This document shows positions 30,716-40,260 of a stretch of 64,000 nucleotides of DNA, piece by piece. Position 1 is the first letter of the stretch. Each line of letters starts with the position of its first letter. The DNA is taken from NCBI GenBank assembly GCA_905197665.1, contig CAJJZP010000014.1, positions 1 to 64,000 of the forward strand, in the 5' to 3' direction. This DNA is from an uncultured Collinsella sp. GTDB lineage: Bacteria; Actinomycetota; Coriobacteriia; Coriobacteriales; Coriobacteriaceae. The notes under the pieces were generated by a model. It was not told where the DNA came from. It worked only from the letters and a program-made list of their open reading frames with translations, and made no database searches. Made by a program: the position numbers and the translations under genes.

Positions 30716-32506
30716 TCACATATCGACATCAGAATCAGCTGATGTGCGCTGCGTCCTTTTACTCAACGTTTCGATTGCCTGCTTGATGTCATTGCGAATC
30801 CATTTGGTCCTCAGACTGCCCATGCGGGATTTGGACCCCACTTTGACAAGCTGAGCGTCAATCTTTTTCAACCACTCAACGGCTTCATTCAGGCTATGCT
30901 TATCTCTAAATCTCTTCATGCCGGTATGGAAAAATGAATGCAGAGAATTTTGTGAGTCGGCGGTTCCTTCATAGATTGCCATGGCCACAGTTTCAGCTGG
31001 TACATCCAGTATTCTATTTTGGTATACGGCTTTTATGGCTTCTTCAAAAAACGCAGAGATAGTTTTACCTGTGCTCTGGTCAACTTTAGAAAACTCAAGA
31101 CTGATGCGATTTAAATCTCGCTTTCTTTCATCCTGTTCAACCTCATTTATAAGTTTATCCATTATGAGATTGGCATCTGTACCATAAAAATCATTAAAAT
31201 TATCTCGTTCTTGCCTCAAAGCGGCAGCGTCGCAATTGGGGTCATGATTGGCGGCATGCCGAAGCGAATCGAGAAGCTTTTCGCGAAAAGATTCATCCCA
31301 GAACCCAAGATTAATAAGATCAAGCGTAAACATAATGATCTTATAGAACCAACCTTGAGAATACTGTCCCTTAGCAAGCATGTCTTTAAATTGGTTCGCC
31401 AGCAATTCAACCTGACTGTCTTCCAAGCATCGTAAAGTGCCCCAATGGTATTCCATTTCTTGGGCCTCGACATCTGCAGCAGAATTGGGATTTTTCTCCC
31501 GAACAAATTTGTCGAAAGAACTCTTAACGGTTTCTGGGTCTACATCCTTCCCTTCAGTTAAAGGGGCAAGGGCCTTTGATAAAGTAAGATAGTTGTCATA
31601 TTCATGGAGTTCAGGCTCGTCGAAAATGCTCATTGAGCTTTTCGTGCATTTTGGCTCATTAGGAACTATTCCTGCTGATGCTTGAACTGTATAACCAACA
31701 AAGTCTGAGAACGCTTTTACTCTTCCATGAAAATCGATAGTTTCATCGAAAAGAGCTGACGTGCTTAATGCGTAGTTAATACACGGGATTGATCTTGATA
31801 GAGCTCTTGCGTTGATTTGGGAGCCCTTAAGTCCGTCCATAATTGCATCCTTGACTTTAAAGTCAATTTGTTTGGGAATGGACATATGGTCCTTTACTAT
31901 TGCCTGGTAAAGCACTTGTAGATCTGGCTCATACTCAATTTGGCTAATAACTGCTTTTTCTATAGAGCAATCTTTCTCAAAAGAAAGCGGTTTATTTCTG
32001 ACGAGCATCACATGCCAGCCATGATTCTCAACCATATTGTTTACGAATCCAAGAAAATATTGATCGGCTTGTGCTAAGTCGCTACGTTCGCAGTCGTCTA
32101 AAATCACGAGAACTTTTTTCATGCCAATTAAGGATAATATTAAGTCGGGTTTAATCGAAACCTGAATTCCAAATTTTGCTAATTGTTTGCTAGAAATTGC
32201 CTTACTGACGTCAATTGCGCCTTTTTTAAAAATATTTTTTGCGGCATTAAAGCGCTTCGTTGAGTTTTCAGATAAATGAAACCAAGAAGCTAGAACCCTA
32301 TTGTAAATCTCGTCATAGTCGGAAACTCCGAATAACGACACACGACATACCTTTATACCTATATCGTTAAGCGCAGGCTTGAGATCGTTCTCGCAATAAT
32401 ACGTCTTCCCCGAACCCCATTCGCCATGCAGAACTACAGCTTGAAGGCCAATGGTGTCACATTGCATGTAGTTTTTAATTGCCTCGGTGATTTCTTTTGC
32501 TTGCAT
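30716..32506 (-). CDS. KAP-like P-loop NTPase
   Basis: The protein has 596 residues. Walker A is VLHGEWGSGKTYY (~26-38), and Walker B is VLVILDDCERSD (~131-142), followed by a sensor segment VMLVRNKPLSF. The long helical C-terminal part (200-596) has no recognised domain. The GxWGSGKT plus DDCERSD pattern belongs to KAP/P-loop ATPases tied to anti-phage systems and membrane-linked signalling, but no TM helices are seen here. GGAG lies 9 nt before the start. GC is low compared with the core, so it is probably acquired. It stands alone, with the surface-protein gene 219 bp downstream. Confidence 0.75.
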   Translation of the reverse strand: MQAKEITEAIKNYMQCDTIGLQAVVLHGEWGSGKTYYCENDLKPALNDIGIKVCRVSLFGVSDYDEIYNRVLASWFHLSENSTKRFNAAKNIFKKGAIDVSKAISSKQLAKFGIQVSIKPDLILSLIGMKKVLVILDDCERSDLAQADQYFLGFVNNMVENHGWHVMLVRNKPLSFEKDCSIEKAVISQIEYEPDLQVLYQAIVKDHMSIPKQIDFKVKDAIMDGLKGSQINARALSRSIPCINYALSTSALFDETIDFHGRVKAFSDFVGYTVQASAGIVPNEPKCTKSSMSIFDEPELHEYDNYLTLSKALAPLTEGKDVDPETVKSSFDKFVREKNPNSAADVEAQEMEYHWGTLRCLEDSQVELLANQFKDMLAKGQYSQGWFYKIIMFTLDLINLGFWDESFREKLLDSLRHAANHDPNCDAAALRQERDNFNDFYGTDANLIMDKLINEVEQDERKRDLNRISLEFSKVDQSTGKTISAFFEEAIKAVYQNRILDVPAETVAMAIYEGTADSQNSLHSFFHTGMKRFRDKHSLNEAVEWLKKIDAQLVKVGSKSRMGSLRTKWIRNDIKQAIETLSKRTQRTSADSDVDM

Positions 32507-32662
32507 TGCGTGTTCTCCAATCGGTCATACCTGGATTTGCAGCACTAGATCAAGTGTTTTCTGAGTCAATATATTTAGCAGCTAATGTCTTCCCTACTTG
32601 CAGATCTTGCTGAACTCGCACATTCGGTATCCGTTTTTGTAATTGCTGATAACTACGAAGGA

Positions 32663-32697
32663 CGGGGCGTCTCGGCGCTAGCCGATGCGGCCCCGCC
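32663..32697 (-). terminator. Imperfect hairpin after ugd fragment 1
   Basis: CGGGGC...GCCCCG outer pairs and TCGGC/GCCGA inner pairs form an imperfect hairpin at 32663-32697. It occupies the same place as the terminator of intact ugd (40168-40205) and the hairpin of fragment 2 (37907-37940), so the terminator was copied along with the gene end. Confidence 0.5.
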
Positions 32698-32755
32698 CTC
32701 AGTTAAGGTGACTTCGCTGTAGGTCAGGCCCTACCTAGCGCAGGCGGTCTCTCCC

Positions 32756-33208
32756 CTAATCCCGCTTAACAGACCCATCATATACACCTTGTCCGCTACG
32801 TCCGCGAGCTAGTCACTCCAGCGTTTGGCGACGATCACGTCTCAGCCGGCCTTGAAGTCCCCCCCAAGTTCATGCTTGACCTCGGAGCCGAAGAACTCCG
32901 GCGCGTCCAGCGTGGGCTCGTAGACCACCACGGGCACGCCCCTGGCCTTCACGCGCTTCATGACGCCCTGGATGGAGCTCGCGCGGAAGTTGTCGGAGTT
33001 GGACTTCATCGTCAGGCGGTAGACGCCTGCGACCGGCTTCGGCTTGCCCTCGTAGACACGGTCCCGCATCATCTGCAGCACCTCGTCGGTCACAAAGTCC
33101 TTGTGGGCATAGTTGGCCTCCACGATGACCACGATCAGGTTCTGGGGTACGTTCTTGTAGTTGGCGAGCAGCTGCTTGGTGTCCTTGGGCAGGCAGTAAC
33201 CGCCGTAA
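32756..33208 (-). pseudogene. Truncated 3' end of ugd, fragment 1
   Basis: About 450 bp closely match the last ~148 codons of intact ugd (40261-41520), starting in the active-site region (CLPKDTKQLLAN). Defects include an in-frame stop near 32811 and a C run (32859-32865) that breaks the frame. The start of the gene is missing beyond 33208, where similarity ends abruptly. It cannot make an enzyme. Confidence 0.85.
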
Positions 33209-33251
33209 CTGAGGCAGGAATTTAATACAGTAGAGAACGACAGACGGAATA

Positions 33252-34862
33252 CTAAATTAACTTAACGCCAAATTCGCGATCTTTGGCGTTAAAGGATTCG
33301 ACATAAGAGGCTGAGAGAAGTTTGTTTGATTCATATCCGGATAAATCAATGTTATTAACTCCTTCAATATTCCGATACTTACCAACCTCTTCATTCTTTA
33401 AAGTTGCGGTTAAAATTACCTGATTTTCAAGTTCTAGAAACAGCGGCAACAGGTTTTCTTCACGCCCGGTTGACAACTCTTCCGCTCTAAATGAATCAAC
33501 CAGAATTGGCAGCTCATGTTTTAAGTCTCGAGTTAATGCATAGATTCGGGCCATGAGAAACTCAGTAGCTTCACTGCCACTGTATGGGCTGCTTTCTGTG
33601 GTAAATAAATCTGTATAGTCAGGAGCAGCATCGCCTGGATTGAGCTTGTTCCTTACGCTGTTCATCGTTTTAAGAAGCGATGCCTTCAGCGCTTTTTGCT
33701 GAGCAGCAATATTGGAATCCAGTTGCCTCCTAAATTTAATTGATTCATTAACATGGTCTAATTCATCCGCAATAGAAGTGAGTTCAGAATCGATTGCCTC
33801 CAGGCTAACGTAATTTTCTCTGTGGGCAAAAATATCTTCTAATGTAATTTCGCGCGAGTCAGCTAGCTTATTAAAATTCTGCTGAAGAACTCTGATTTCC
33901 GAGTCTAATCCTGCAACTTCATCACTCTGGCCCGCAATTCGTTCTTTAAGAGACAGGAGGATTTGCGTCCTGATTTCGGGAGATGTGAGGTCAAATATAA
34001 AATCTTTGTCATTAATTTGAAATCCGATTTTTGAAGACCCGCAGTTAAGACATACAACGGAACCTGTTGATAATTCTCTATTCAAAGAGTTAAGTTCTTT
34101 GAGTACCCCTTCATTTTTCTTCATACGCGTTATCATACGATTGCGGCGATTCTTCATATTGACAATTTGATCGCGAATTGAATCTAGCTCTTTAATGACT
34201 CTCGCCTTTTCTTCACGGTCGGCGGTCGGGCTCACTGTTGAGAGGGCGGATCCTGGCTCTTTTAGCGTTTTTGCTTGCTTTGATAGCTCTTTCTGACGCG
34301 ATTGGAGAACAGCCTTTCTTTGTAGAGAATCTTCAATGTTTTCAGCATCCATCGTTGTGGCCGTAATCCCCTTATAGGAATACACCATATCCATGAAATC
34401 TAGCTTGTTGTAATAGCCGCCTAGGGTTCGAGAGGTATTGCGCTTCCCTTGCGGCAAAAAGCATAGCTGTTCAAATAAGCATATCGGCGCGATTCGCTCG
34501 CGCTCATCTTTAGCTATTAAGGGGAGTTCAAATACATTAGCGCTCCAAAAGCGGTCAAAGTCTGCAGCGCTTTCGAGGGGAACAACAGATTCTCCAGTTT
34601 TAACAACAAAGGTATTCTTGCTGCGGAGTATTGAAATGGGTTGTCCATTCCTCTCTATATCAACAATATAAATATAATTTGTATAGTGAAGACTTGCTGG
34701 AAATAACGGTTCAAAACCAAGGGCAAACATTGCCGCTTGCATGATTATTGTTTTGCCTACATGATTTTCATTGCTTGATATGATATTAAGTCCATCCGTG
34801 AAACCCGATAGTACGTATGCTTCCCTTGAATTCCCCAGGAGGATCTGCTTAATCCGAATCAT
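33252..34862 (-). CDS. Rad50/SMC-like ATPase of a two-gene system
   Basis: The protein has 536 residues. The N terminus has GFTDGLNIISSNENHVGKTI with a P-loop-like NENHVGKT (~31-38), matching Rad50-type and ABC-3C ATPases. Two coiled-coil arms flank a zinc-hook-like CLNCGSS at ~275 (VVCLNCG, CxxC). The C-terminal half has HELPILVDSFRAEELSTGRE (~455), which corresponds to Walker B (ILVDSFRAEE), ending with the expected strand and helix. It overlaps its partner at 34859 by 4 nt (ATGA). DUF2326/YydD-like ATPases are the closest remembered family, but this is by pattern only. Low GC indicates transfer. Confidence 0.7.
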   Translation of the reverse strand: MIRIKQILLGNSREAYVLSGFTDGLNIISSNENHVGKTIIMQAAMFALGFEPLFPASLHYTNYIYIVDIERNGQPISILRSKNTFVVKTGESVVPLESAADFDRFWSANVFELPLIAKDERERIAPICLFEQLCFLPQGKRNTSRTLGGYYNKLDFMDMVYSYKGITATTMDAENIEDSLQRKAVLQSRQKELSKQAKTLKEPGSALSTVSPTADREEKARVIKELDSIRDQIVNMKNRRNRMITRMKKNEGVLKELNSLNRELSTGSVVCLNCGSSKIGFQINDKDFIFDLTSPEIRTQILLSLKERIAGQSDEVAGLDSEIRVLQQNFNKLADSREITLEDIFAHRENYVSLEAIDSELTSIADELDHVNESIKFRRQLDSNIAAQQKALKASLLKTMNSVRNKLNPGDAAPDYTDLFTTESSPYSGSEATEFLMARIYALTRDLKHELPILVDSFRAEELSTGREENLLPLFLELENQVILTATLKNEEVGKYRNIEGVNNIDLSGYESNKLLSASYVESFNAKDREFGVKLI

Positions 34863-35896
34863 CTATTTGTCCCGTCTTTAATGTTGGCAATTAAATACAA
34901 CAGAGCTCTTCTATTTAGATGCATGCATGCATTTTTGATTTCTGAATCAATATTGTTGGAAATCTGTCCTATTCCTGCATGCCTATCCTTATCAATTTCC
35001 CGAATTATGGAATCGAAAAGTCGCCAAAACGCTTCTTTATTATTTTTGTCAAAATATTGAAGACTAATGGCGTTTTGGCAGTCTTCAATGATTTCATCCT
35101 GTAATTCTGGAGGCTGCTCATTTAGATAAGTCTCAAAACTAACTGGGACTGGATCCTTCATAGGATTTCTGTTTATAAGTCGTTGAATTACAAGCAAATC
35201 AATTTGCCGTCTATTTAAGACGCGGGAATAATCATAGATTTCATCGGGATGTGAAATTGATTTGTTCGCGATGCTTGGATTGTTTTTAATACAGGACTGC
35301 GTATTGCGTATTTCGTTGAACAAAGCTTGTAGAACTCGCTCGCTGGGCATTGCGGCATCAGAGATTTTAATAAGCGGATATAAGTACTCAATTTCCTTCT
35401 GTTTCGCTATCACGAACTTGACGACATTTAAAAATGACTCAATAGAGTCGTCCGTAATGTCAGAACCAGTCATGTAGCGCTTCTTATTGCAGGCGTCTTT
35501 TAATCCGTCTCTAATTCTGGATTGCGCATCGGGCTTTACATCAGGAAATCGAAAAATGGAGCAAGAATTGTCTTTCAAAACCGATTGAGATACTCCACCT
35601 AAAAATAACGTATAGCTTGCAAAATATGCGGCAAAGTCTGAAATATAGTTCTTATAAAGGGTGATGAGGTTTCTACCAATTTCTTTTGGAGTGATATTTG
35701 TTTTAGCTTTAGACTGCACATCAAATAGAGTCGTCGAATGTATATCCATGCCGGTAACATCGTTAAAGCAGTCGATAGCGAAAGCATCAATTTTGTCACA
35801 ATCTTCATCAAATGAGAGAAGGTGAAGCAGGGCTTTGGTCTCGGCGGCGTTTCCCGATGCGGTTGTTCGCTCAGATGTGTCAAAAACATATGGCAT
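34859..35896 (-). CDS. Nuclease-like partner of the Rad50-like ATPase (DUF4297/Cap4-like)
   Basis: The protein has 345 residues from ATG 35894-35896 (GGATGG upstream). Early on it has GNAAETKALLHLLSF, DAFAIDCFNDVTGMD and LFDVQSKAKT (D then Q-x-K). This order resembles the PD-(D/E)xK-type DUF4297/Cap4 nuclease domain. The next segment (IGRNLITLYKNYISDFAAYF, FLGGVS) also occurs in ABC-3C effector proteins. The rest is helical and unrecognised. Its stop overlaps the ATPase start, so the pair forms one operon. Defence is inferred from context. Confidence 0.6.
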   Translation of the reverse strand: MPYVFDTSERTTASGNAAETKALLHLLSFDEDCDKIDAFAIDCFNDVTGMDIHSTTLFDVQSKAKTNITPKEIGRNLITLYKNYISDFAAYFASYTLFLGGVSQSVLKDNSCSIFRFPDVKPDAQSRIRDGLKDACNKKRYMTGSDITDDSIESFLNVVKFVIAKQKEIEYLYPLIKISDAAMPSERVLQALFNEIRNTQSCIKNNPSIANKSISHPDEIYDYSRVLNRRQIDLLVIQRLINRNPMKDPVPVSFETYLNEQPPELQDEIIEDCQNAISLQYFDKNNKEAFWRLFDSIIREIDKDRHAGIGQISNNIDSEIKNACMHLNRRALLYLIANIKDGTNR

Positions 35897-36037
35897 TGAG
35901 CGACCATCCAATCTCGGCAAACGGCAATATCAGAATTTACCTGCAAAAAAGTATACATCCTATAGAGGGTTACAATTCATTTTGCCTTACATTTATTCAT
36001 TAGTTGCCAAGCGAATAATCCTCTATCCAAAGGTCCT

Positions 36038-37030
36038 CTATTCAAACTCCATGTAACTGGTCATGCGGTAGTTTGAGATGGCAAGCTCGTGGCAAAATTT
36101 GTCAATACCATACTGCTTATCCTCGTTGGAATCGTACTCGCAAAAGACCCATTCGACATCGTGGTAGCGTGGAGCCAGAACGTCAAGGTAGTAAGGCTTA
36201 TCGACTTTGTCGAACGAGTTGCCCATAATAATTAGTGTATTAATCTTGGCAAGGGTGTCCAAGAAATGGTTAAGGGCGTCGTAGTTGCCCTCGATGTTTT
36301 TCCATGTATCTGCACAGCGATCACATGCAACTGTTACACCTTGCTGAATAGTTGCACCGTAAAAATCATCCATTCCATATTTGTCTTCAAGCATCTTCTG
36401 AAGTTCGTTAGGATTATTGTCGGGAGAGCCAAATTGAAGAAGCTCGTTTTTATCCAGGACGCGGCCATGGATATGGAGGATCTTGTCTGGACTAACACCG
36501 TAGACATACTCCAGCGTTGGAGTGTAATTAAAGGTAATGAACGATGCGGTGCCTGGTAAATCTAGCACAGGTTGCGCTTTAGATAAGCCGATTGACTCTA
36601 CCCATTCCCTAAAACGATCCCTGGTGAGCTTCTTCAAGTATTCAAGACGCACCTGCAGCTCGATCCAGAAATCGTCCCATCCTGGATTGTCATCGGTTAG
36701 ATTAGGATACGCGTGTTCGAGTGTTTCATAACAAAGGTCGTCCCATTCAATACCGAGTGATTCTTCGAGAGAGCTCCATCGACGATCGCCCTCCTCCATG
36801 GAGCTAGATTGGCAGCTAAGACTGCTCTCATGGAGAAGACATTCCGTCGCGTAGTCAAATGATTCGAAGTCAGCAACCACTCGCTCATCATGGTCTAGCA
36901 ACCAGTCACGATAATCCGAATAGCTGGTCGATAGGCCATGATATAGATCAAATCCGTTTCAAATAATAATTAGGCAACTATCAGTGTCATAATCTGCGCC
37001 GATACAACGCTCTTGCTCGATTTTGCCCAT
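36038..37030 (-). pseudogene. abiH: AbiH-family abortive-infection gene with a nonsense codon
   Basis: From the ATG at 37028-37030 the frame reads MGKIEQERCIGADYDTDSCL, III, then TGA (36959-36961), then NGFDLYHGLSTSYSDYRDWL. AbiH proteins have GNGFD at this place, so one codon (GGA to TGA) breaks the nucleotide-binding motif. The rest is intact: FITFNYTPTLEYVYG, ILHIHGR, and IMGNSFDKVDKPYYLDVL. A shorter protein could start at 36901 (287 residues) but would lack the motif. Families of this kind stop phage by killing the cell. A sequencing error is possible. Confidence 0.72.
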
Positions 37031-37240
37031 TAGTCCGGATGCCTCCCAGTACAGACAGTTGTTTTATAGATTCTAAACTCAGGGCATATGTAACCAAGCA
37101 TCTCCCCTCCCCAACTTTGTTCAAAAAGGTCGCTGTTGTTGGCTGGTGTTACCGCAAAATAACACCACAGACATATACACGGAGTGTTGGCCTGGCGCCG
37201 CCTCCGGGCCTTGGCGCCCATCTTATCGAGAGGCACCGCT

Positions 37241-37590
37241 ATGAAACGAGTCTTTTACCGCTCGCTCTTCGCAGTTCTTTGCGTATCCATGCTTAGCGCA
37301 GCAATACCCGTAAGGGTTATAGCGGAAGAAGAACGGCGTCAAGAAAACACCTTAGAGCAGGTTGATGCTGGCGCAGTGGGCAATTCAGTCGACAGCGTAA
37401 CAAGCGACATCGATACAAGCGAATCGGCAATAAGTCCATCAAAAATGAATCGGATCTCGTGAATCCAATTTCACATCAGGCGGAACCTCAGGTTTCCCTA
37501 GCTTCTGACAGGTCGCCTGATTCTGAACAAGCCACAAAGGCCGCAGTAAGTGGATATCAGCACAGCTGTACGCCCTCGCCGACGGAATAG
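37241..37590 (+). pseudogene. Truncated secreted or surface protein
   Basis: ATG 37241 starts a signal peptide (MKRVFYRSLFAVLCVSMLSA) and a Glu/Ser/Val-rich start (AEEERRQENTLEQVDAGAVG). The frame ends at 37462; a second frame continues as KNESDLVNPISHQAEPQVSL and HSCTPSPTE, stopping at 37588-37590. So there is a frameshift near 37440 at an A run. This looks like the 5' stub of a large adhesin, cut off near a boundary with the minus-strand frame. Confidence 0.5.
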
Positions 37591-37803
37591 TATTTCCGCC
37601 GGAGCATCATGCAGACACACTGCAGCCCAGGTCGCCTCAAGATTCTCTATAGCTGAATCACGAAGACCGAGCGGATCGGAAATTGAAGAATAGTCATTGG
37701 GTGCCGGTAAAAGTATATGTGCAGTAATGGTCTCGTATTCCTGAATAGGGAATAAGAATAGCGATAACAACGAGGTTTTGTCTTTTTCAGTCTCTATTTT
37801 CAT
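37498..37803 (-). CDS. Hypothetical protein, probably truncated
   Basis: The frame starts at ATG 37801-37803 with AAGGGG upstream and gives 101 residues. The first ~70 (LLSLFLFPIQEYETITAHIL, SSISDPLGLRDSAIENLEAT) are plausible, but the last 30 are Arg-rich and overlap the truncated plus-strand gene, so the reading end is likely an artefact of truncation at ~37590. No family is recognised. Confidence 0.35.
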   Translation of the reverse strand: MKIETEKDKTSLLSLFLFPIQEYETITAHILLPAPNDYSSISDPLGLRDSAIENLEATWAAVCLHDAPAEILFRRRGRTAVLISTYCGLCGLFRIRRPVRS

Positions 37804-37906
37804 GGTGGCCCCTTAGTAGAAATTGTAGGACTCGAGTTATGAAAATGGACTTAGATATATCTAGTAAGGAATCATATGTGGTTGAGGGATTGGGGCTTTT
37901 ATCAAA

Positions 37907-37940
37907 TGATGCCGTATCGGAACTATCCGATACGGCATCA
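37907..37940 (-). terminator. Perfect hairpin after ugd fragment 2
   Basis: A perfect 14-bp stem (37907-37920 with 37927-37940) is followed on the minus strand by TTTGATAAAA. Its sequence is nearly the same as that of the intact ugd terminator, so it belongs to the copied segment. Confidence 0.6.
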
Positions 37941-37995
37941 TCCTTGACATTACTATTATTAACTATGGCTAGAGTTGCAGTAAAAAACCTCTCCC

Positions 37996-38350
37996 CTAGT
38001 CCCGCTTAAACAGACCCCTCGCGTACACCATGTCCGCTACGTCCGCGAGCTCGTCGCTCCAGCGGTTGGCGACGATCACGTCGCAGCCGGCCTTGAAGGC
38101 CTCCAGGTCGTGCGTGACCTCGGAGCCGAAGAACTTCGGCGCGTCCAGCGTGGACTCGCAGACCACCACGGGCACGCCCTTGGCCTTCAAGCGCTTCTTG
38201 ACGCCCTTGATGGAGCTCGCGCAGAAGTTGTCGGAGTTGGACTTCATCGTCAGGAGGTACACGCCCACGACTGGCTTCGGCTGCCTTCGTAGACGTGGCC
38301 CCCACAATCTGCAGCACCTCGTCGGCCACGAAGTCCTTGCGGGCGCGGTT
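37996..38350 (-). pseudogene. Truncated 3' end of ugd, fragment 2
   Basis: About 355 bp match the last ~118 codons of intact ugd, including the same stop codon. Indels near 38280-38310 break the frame, and similarity ends after GGGCGCGGTT near 38350. The breakpoints of fragments 1 and 2 differ, so they come from separate events. Confidence 0.85.
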
Positions 38351-38421
38351 CTACCGGACTTTATCCCGAACCGGCTCTCCTGTTAGAGCGGATACTCTTG
38401 TCATCTTCGTAGTTGCTTCTT

Positions 38422-38982
38422 CTAGAAAGGAATTTGGCGTTGTACCAGCATGTATCTTGTATTTCTTCCCGGACACGTCGAGGGCAAAAAAGACAGGGGC
38501 GCATCAAGGTTGAAAATGCCTAGTTCTTTACGCTCTTTTTGAATTGCCTGCAGCCTTAGAAAGCTAATGGTTAAGCACCCAACTTCGCCTGGCTCAAGTT
38601 TCATTACATCGCTTAAAGGATGCAGTGTCCAATACTTTGATTTCCTTAGATTGGGGATGCCTCTGCCCGGCATCCCGCATTCACGAATACGCATTTTTGA
38701 TTCGAGCCAAGCTTTAGCCCCACGAGCGCTTTTATTAAACCTTGCCCCTTCGAGAACATGCGTGATATAAACCGGCTGGTTGCCGTCACATATAATTTCA
38801 ATGTTGAAACAATTTGGATGATGCTCGAGCAAATCAAAATGATCGTCTTCAAAAAATATTCCTCGCGCATAAACACTCATCTTATGTTCACTGTGGCTCA
38901 TTGCTAATGCGACGAACGCTGCAAAGAACGTTGCCGATGCGCATAGCAACGACCCAACTGCAGATATAGCCTGCCAGTCCAT
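38422..38982 (-). CDS. Membrane-anchored hypothetical protein
   Basis: The protein has 186 residues. ATG 38980-38982 is preceded by an excellent AAAGGAGG. One TM helix (~8-28) anchors the protein with the rest probably cytoplasmic, including an HSEHKMSVYARGIFFED opening and an ordered mix of strands (CFNIEIICDGNQPVYITHVL, EPGEVGCLTISFLRL). No family is recognised, though the layout resembles accessory proteins of defence loci. GC is low. Confidence 0.6.
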   Translation of the reverse strand: MDWQAISAVGSLLCASATFFAAFVALAMSHSEHKMSVYARGIFFEDDHFDLLEHHPNCFNIEIICDGNQPVYITHVLEGARFNKSARGAKAWLESKMRIRECGMPGRGIPNLRKSKYWTLHPLSDVMKLEPGEVGCLTISFLRLQAIQKERKELGIFNLDAPLSFLPSTCPGRNTRYMLVQRQIPF

Positions 38983-39083
38983 TAGGCCTCCTTTCGCTGC
39001 TGCATACGATTTTCCAAATCCTGAATCACCAATATAAAGATGTGATCAATGAAGCCAGCGATTCATCTACATTGCTCTAATGC

Positions 39084-39875
39084 CTACAAGCTTTTGTAGT
39101 TACGTTGCAATTCAGTAGCGTAATTGCCAAATAGCACATAGGCGTTTTGGATTCTTAGCCGATGCCGATCTATGATAGCAAGCTCATTGGGCAAATCGAC
39201 CGGAGGAGTATAGGCTTGGATAGAAACGGCATCGCCCACTGAATAGCTCTGGTTGACGCCAGAAACCAATGTGGGAGTAAGGTCATGAGCAGAATAGCCA
39301 TGAAGCTCTCTAAAATGCTTGGCATCTGGATGTTCAAATAGATCTTCATTAATAATGCCAATGAGTTGGTTTCCAAGAGCGGTATCGGAACAACTCTTTT
39401 GCAGCTCTTTAAACCAGTTGTACCGGGGCGCTCTATCTTTGCCAGTATTAATCTGCACAAAAGAATAATCGCCCTTAGAGATAGTCGCAAGCTTAACGCA
39501 CGCGCGGATGAGCTGATCCTTAAAGACATTTGGGATATCTGACAGGAATCTAAAGACGGGATAGATGTAATCCATAACGAGGGTGTTTCTGACGTCTTTA
39601 GAGTCAATGTCTGTGACGATGTCGCTCCAGACAGAAAGAGATTTTTCATAGCGAATCATCTGGCGAACAGAATCAAACAAAGCTGCATTATAGGCATTAA
39701 AAGTTTCGACAAAAGGGTCGCTAAAAAAGCTTTTCTTGTCAGAATGAGGTAATATGTGCGAGTTCTCAAGCTGAGCTGAATAGTAAAGCACCGGATGTTT
39801 TAAGAGGGCTGCCGCGATCTGAGCAGACAGTTGGTCCGCCTCTAGAGGAACATTCACGCTTGAGTCTGCAGTCAT
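39084..39875 (-). CDS. Hypothetical protein, mostly helical
   Basis: The protein has 263 residues from the ATG at 39873-39875, chosen for GGAGG 8 nt upstream. Predicted helical stretches run throughout (DSVRQMIRYEKSLSVWSDIV, FKDQLIRACVKLATISKG, ELQKSCSDTALGNQLIGIIN). KHFRELHGYSAHDLTP faintly recalls a HEPN-type R-H motif, but this is a weak match. No TM helix. It sits between fragment 2 of ugd and the intact gene, so it was probably carried in with that segment. Confidence 0.55.
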   Translation of the reverse strand: MTADSSVNVPLEADQLSAQIAAALLKHPVLYYSAQLENSHILPHSDKKSFFSDPFVETFNAYNAALFDSVRQMIRYEKSLSVWSDIVTDIDSKDVRNTLVMDYIYPVFRFLSDIPNVFKDQLIRACVKLATISKGDYSFVQINTGKDRAPRYNWFKELQKSCSDTALGNQLIGIINEDLFEHPDAKHFRELHGYSAHDLTPTLVSGVNQSYSVGDAVSIQAYTPPVDLPNELAIIDRHRLRIQNAYVLFGNYATELQRNYKSL

Positions 39876-40030
39876 ATTAAGACCTCCGACAATGGTAAGC
39901 ATTTAAATCGTTCGGCATGCAAAACAGTCATATTGCGCGCCTATGCAATTATTGAACAATAACCGCTCTTATGGAGTCAACATAATTCAATCTTTGAAAT
40001 GTCTCGATTATCAACTTTATCCGAACGTCT

Positions 40031-40066
40031 CCCACATTCATCCGAACACGAGCGGATGTATGTGGG
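40031..40066. repeat. 36-nt hairpin element, copy 2
   Basis: CCCACATTCATCCG (40031-40044) pairs with CGGATGTATGTGGG (40053-40066) with one T-T mismatch around an 8-nt loop. Same length, order and nearly the same sequence as 541-576. It lies between the ugd terminator and the next gene downstream. Confidence 0.55.
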
Positions 40067-40167
40067 AATTCGATACCCTGAGGACCGTATCTGAAGACCG
40101 CAAGCGTAGATTAAACAGTTTGGAACCCACATGGTCCGATAGCTGTAAAGGAGTCAGGCTTAAACAA

Positions 40168-40205
40168 AACGATGCCGTATCGGCGCTAACCGATACGGCA
40201 TCGTT
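40168..40205 (-). terminator. Terminator of the polysaccharide operon (after ugd)
   Basis: A perfect 16-bp stem (40168-40183 with 40190-40205) around CGCTAA is followed by TTTAAG on the minus strand. It lies 55 nt past the ugd stop and probably ends the whole operon. Near-copies follow both ugd fragments. Confidence 0.75.
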
Positions 40206-40260
40206 CTTGATAAATTGATTATTGCGCAATGCTAAAAAACGCGGTTGGGAACCCTCTCCC

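Noticed and set aside
36959..36961. Selenocysteine or other recoding of the TGA in AbiH
   Set aside because: Glycine is the family residue here, there is no SECIS-like hairpin visible next to it, and a point mutation or error is simpler.
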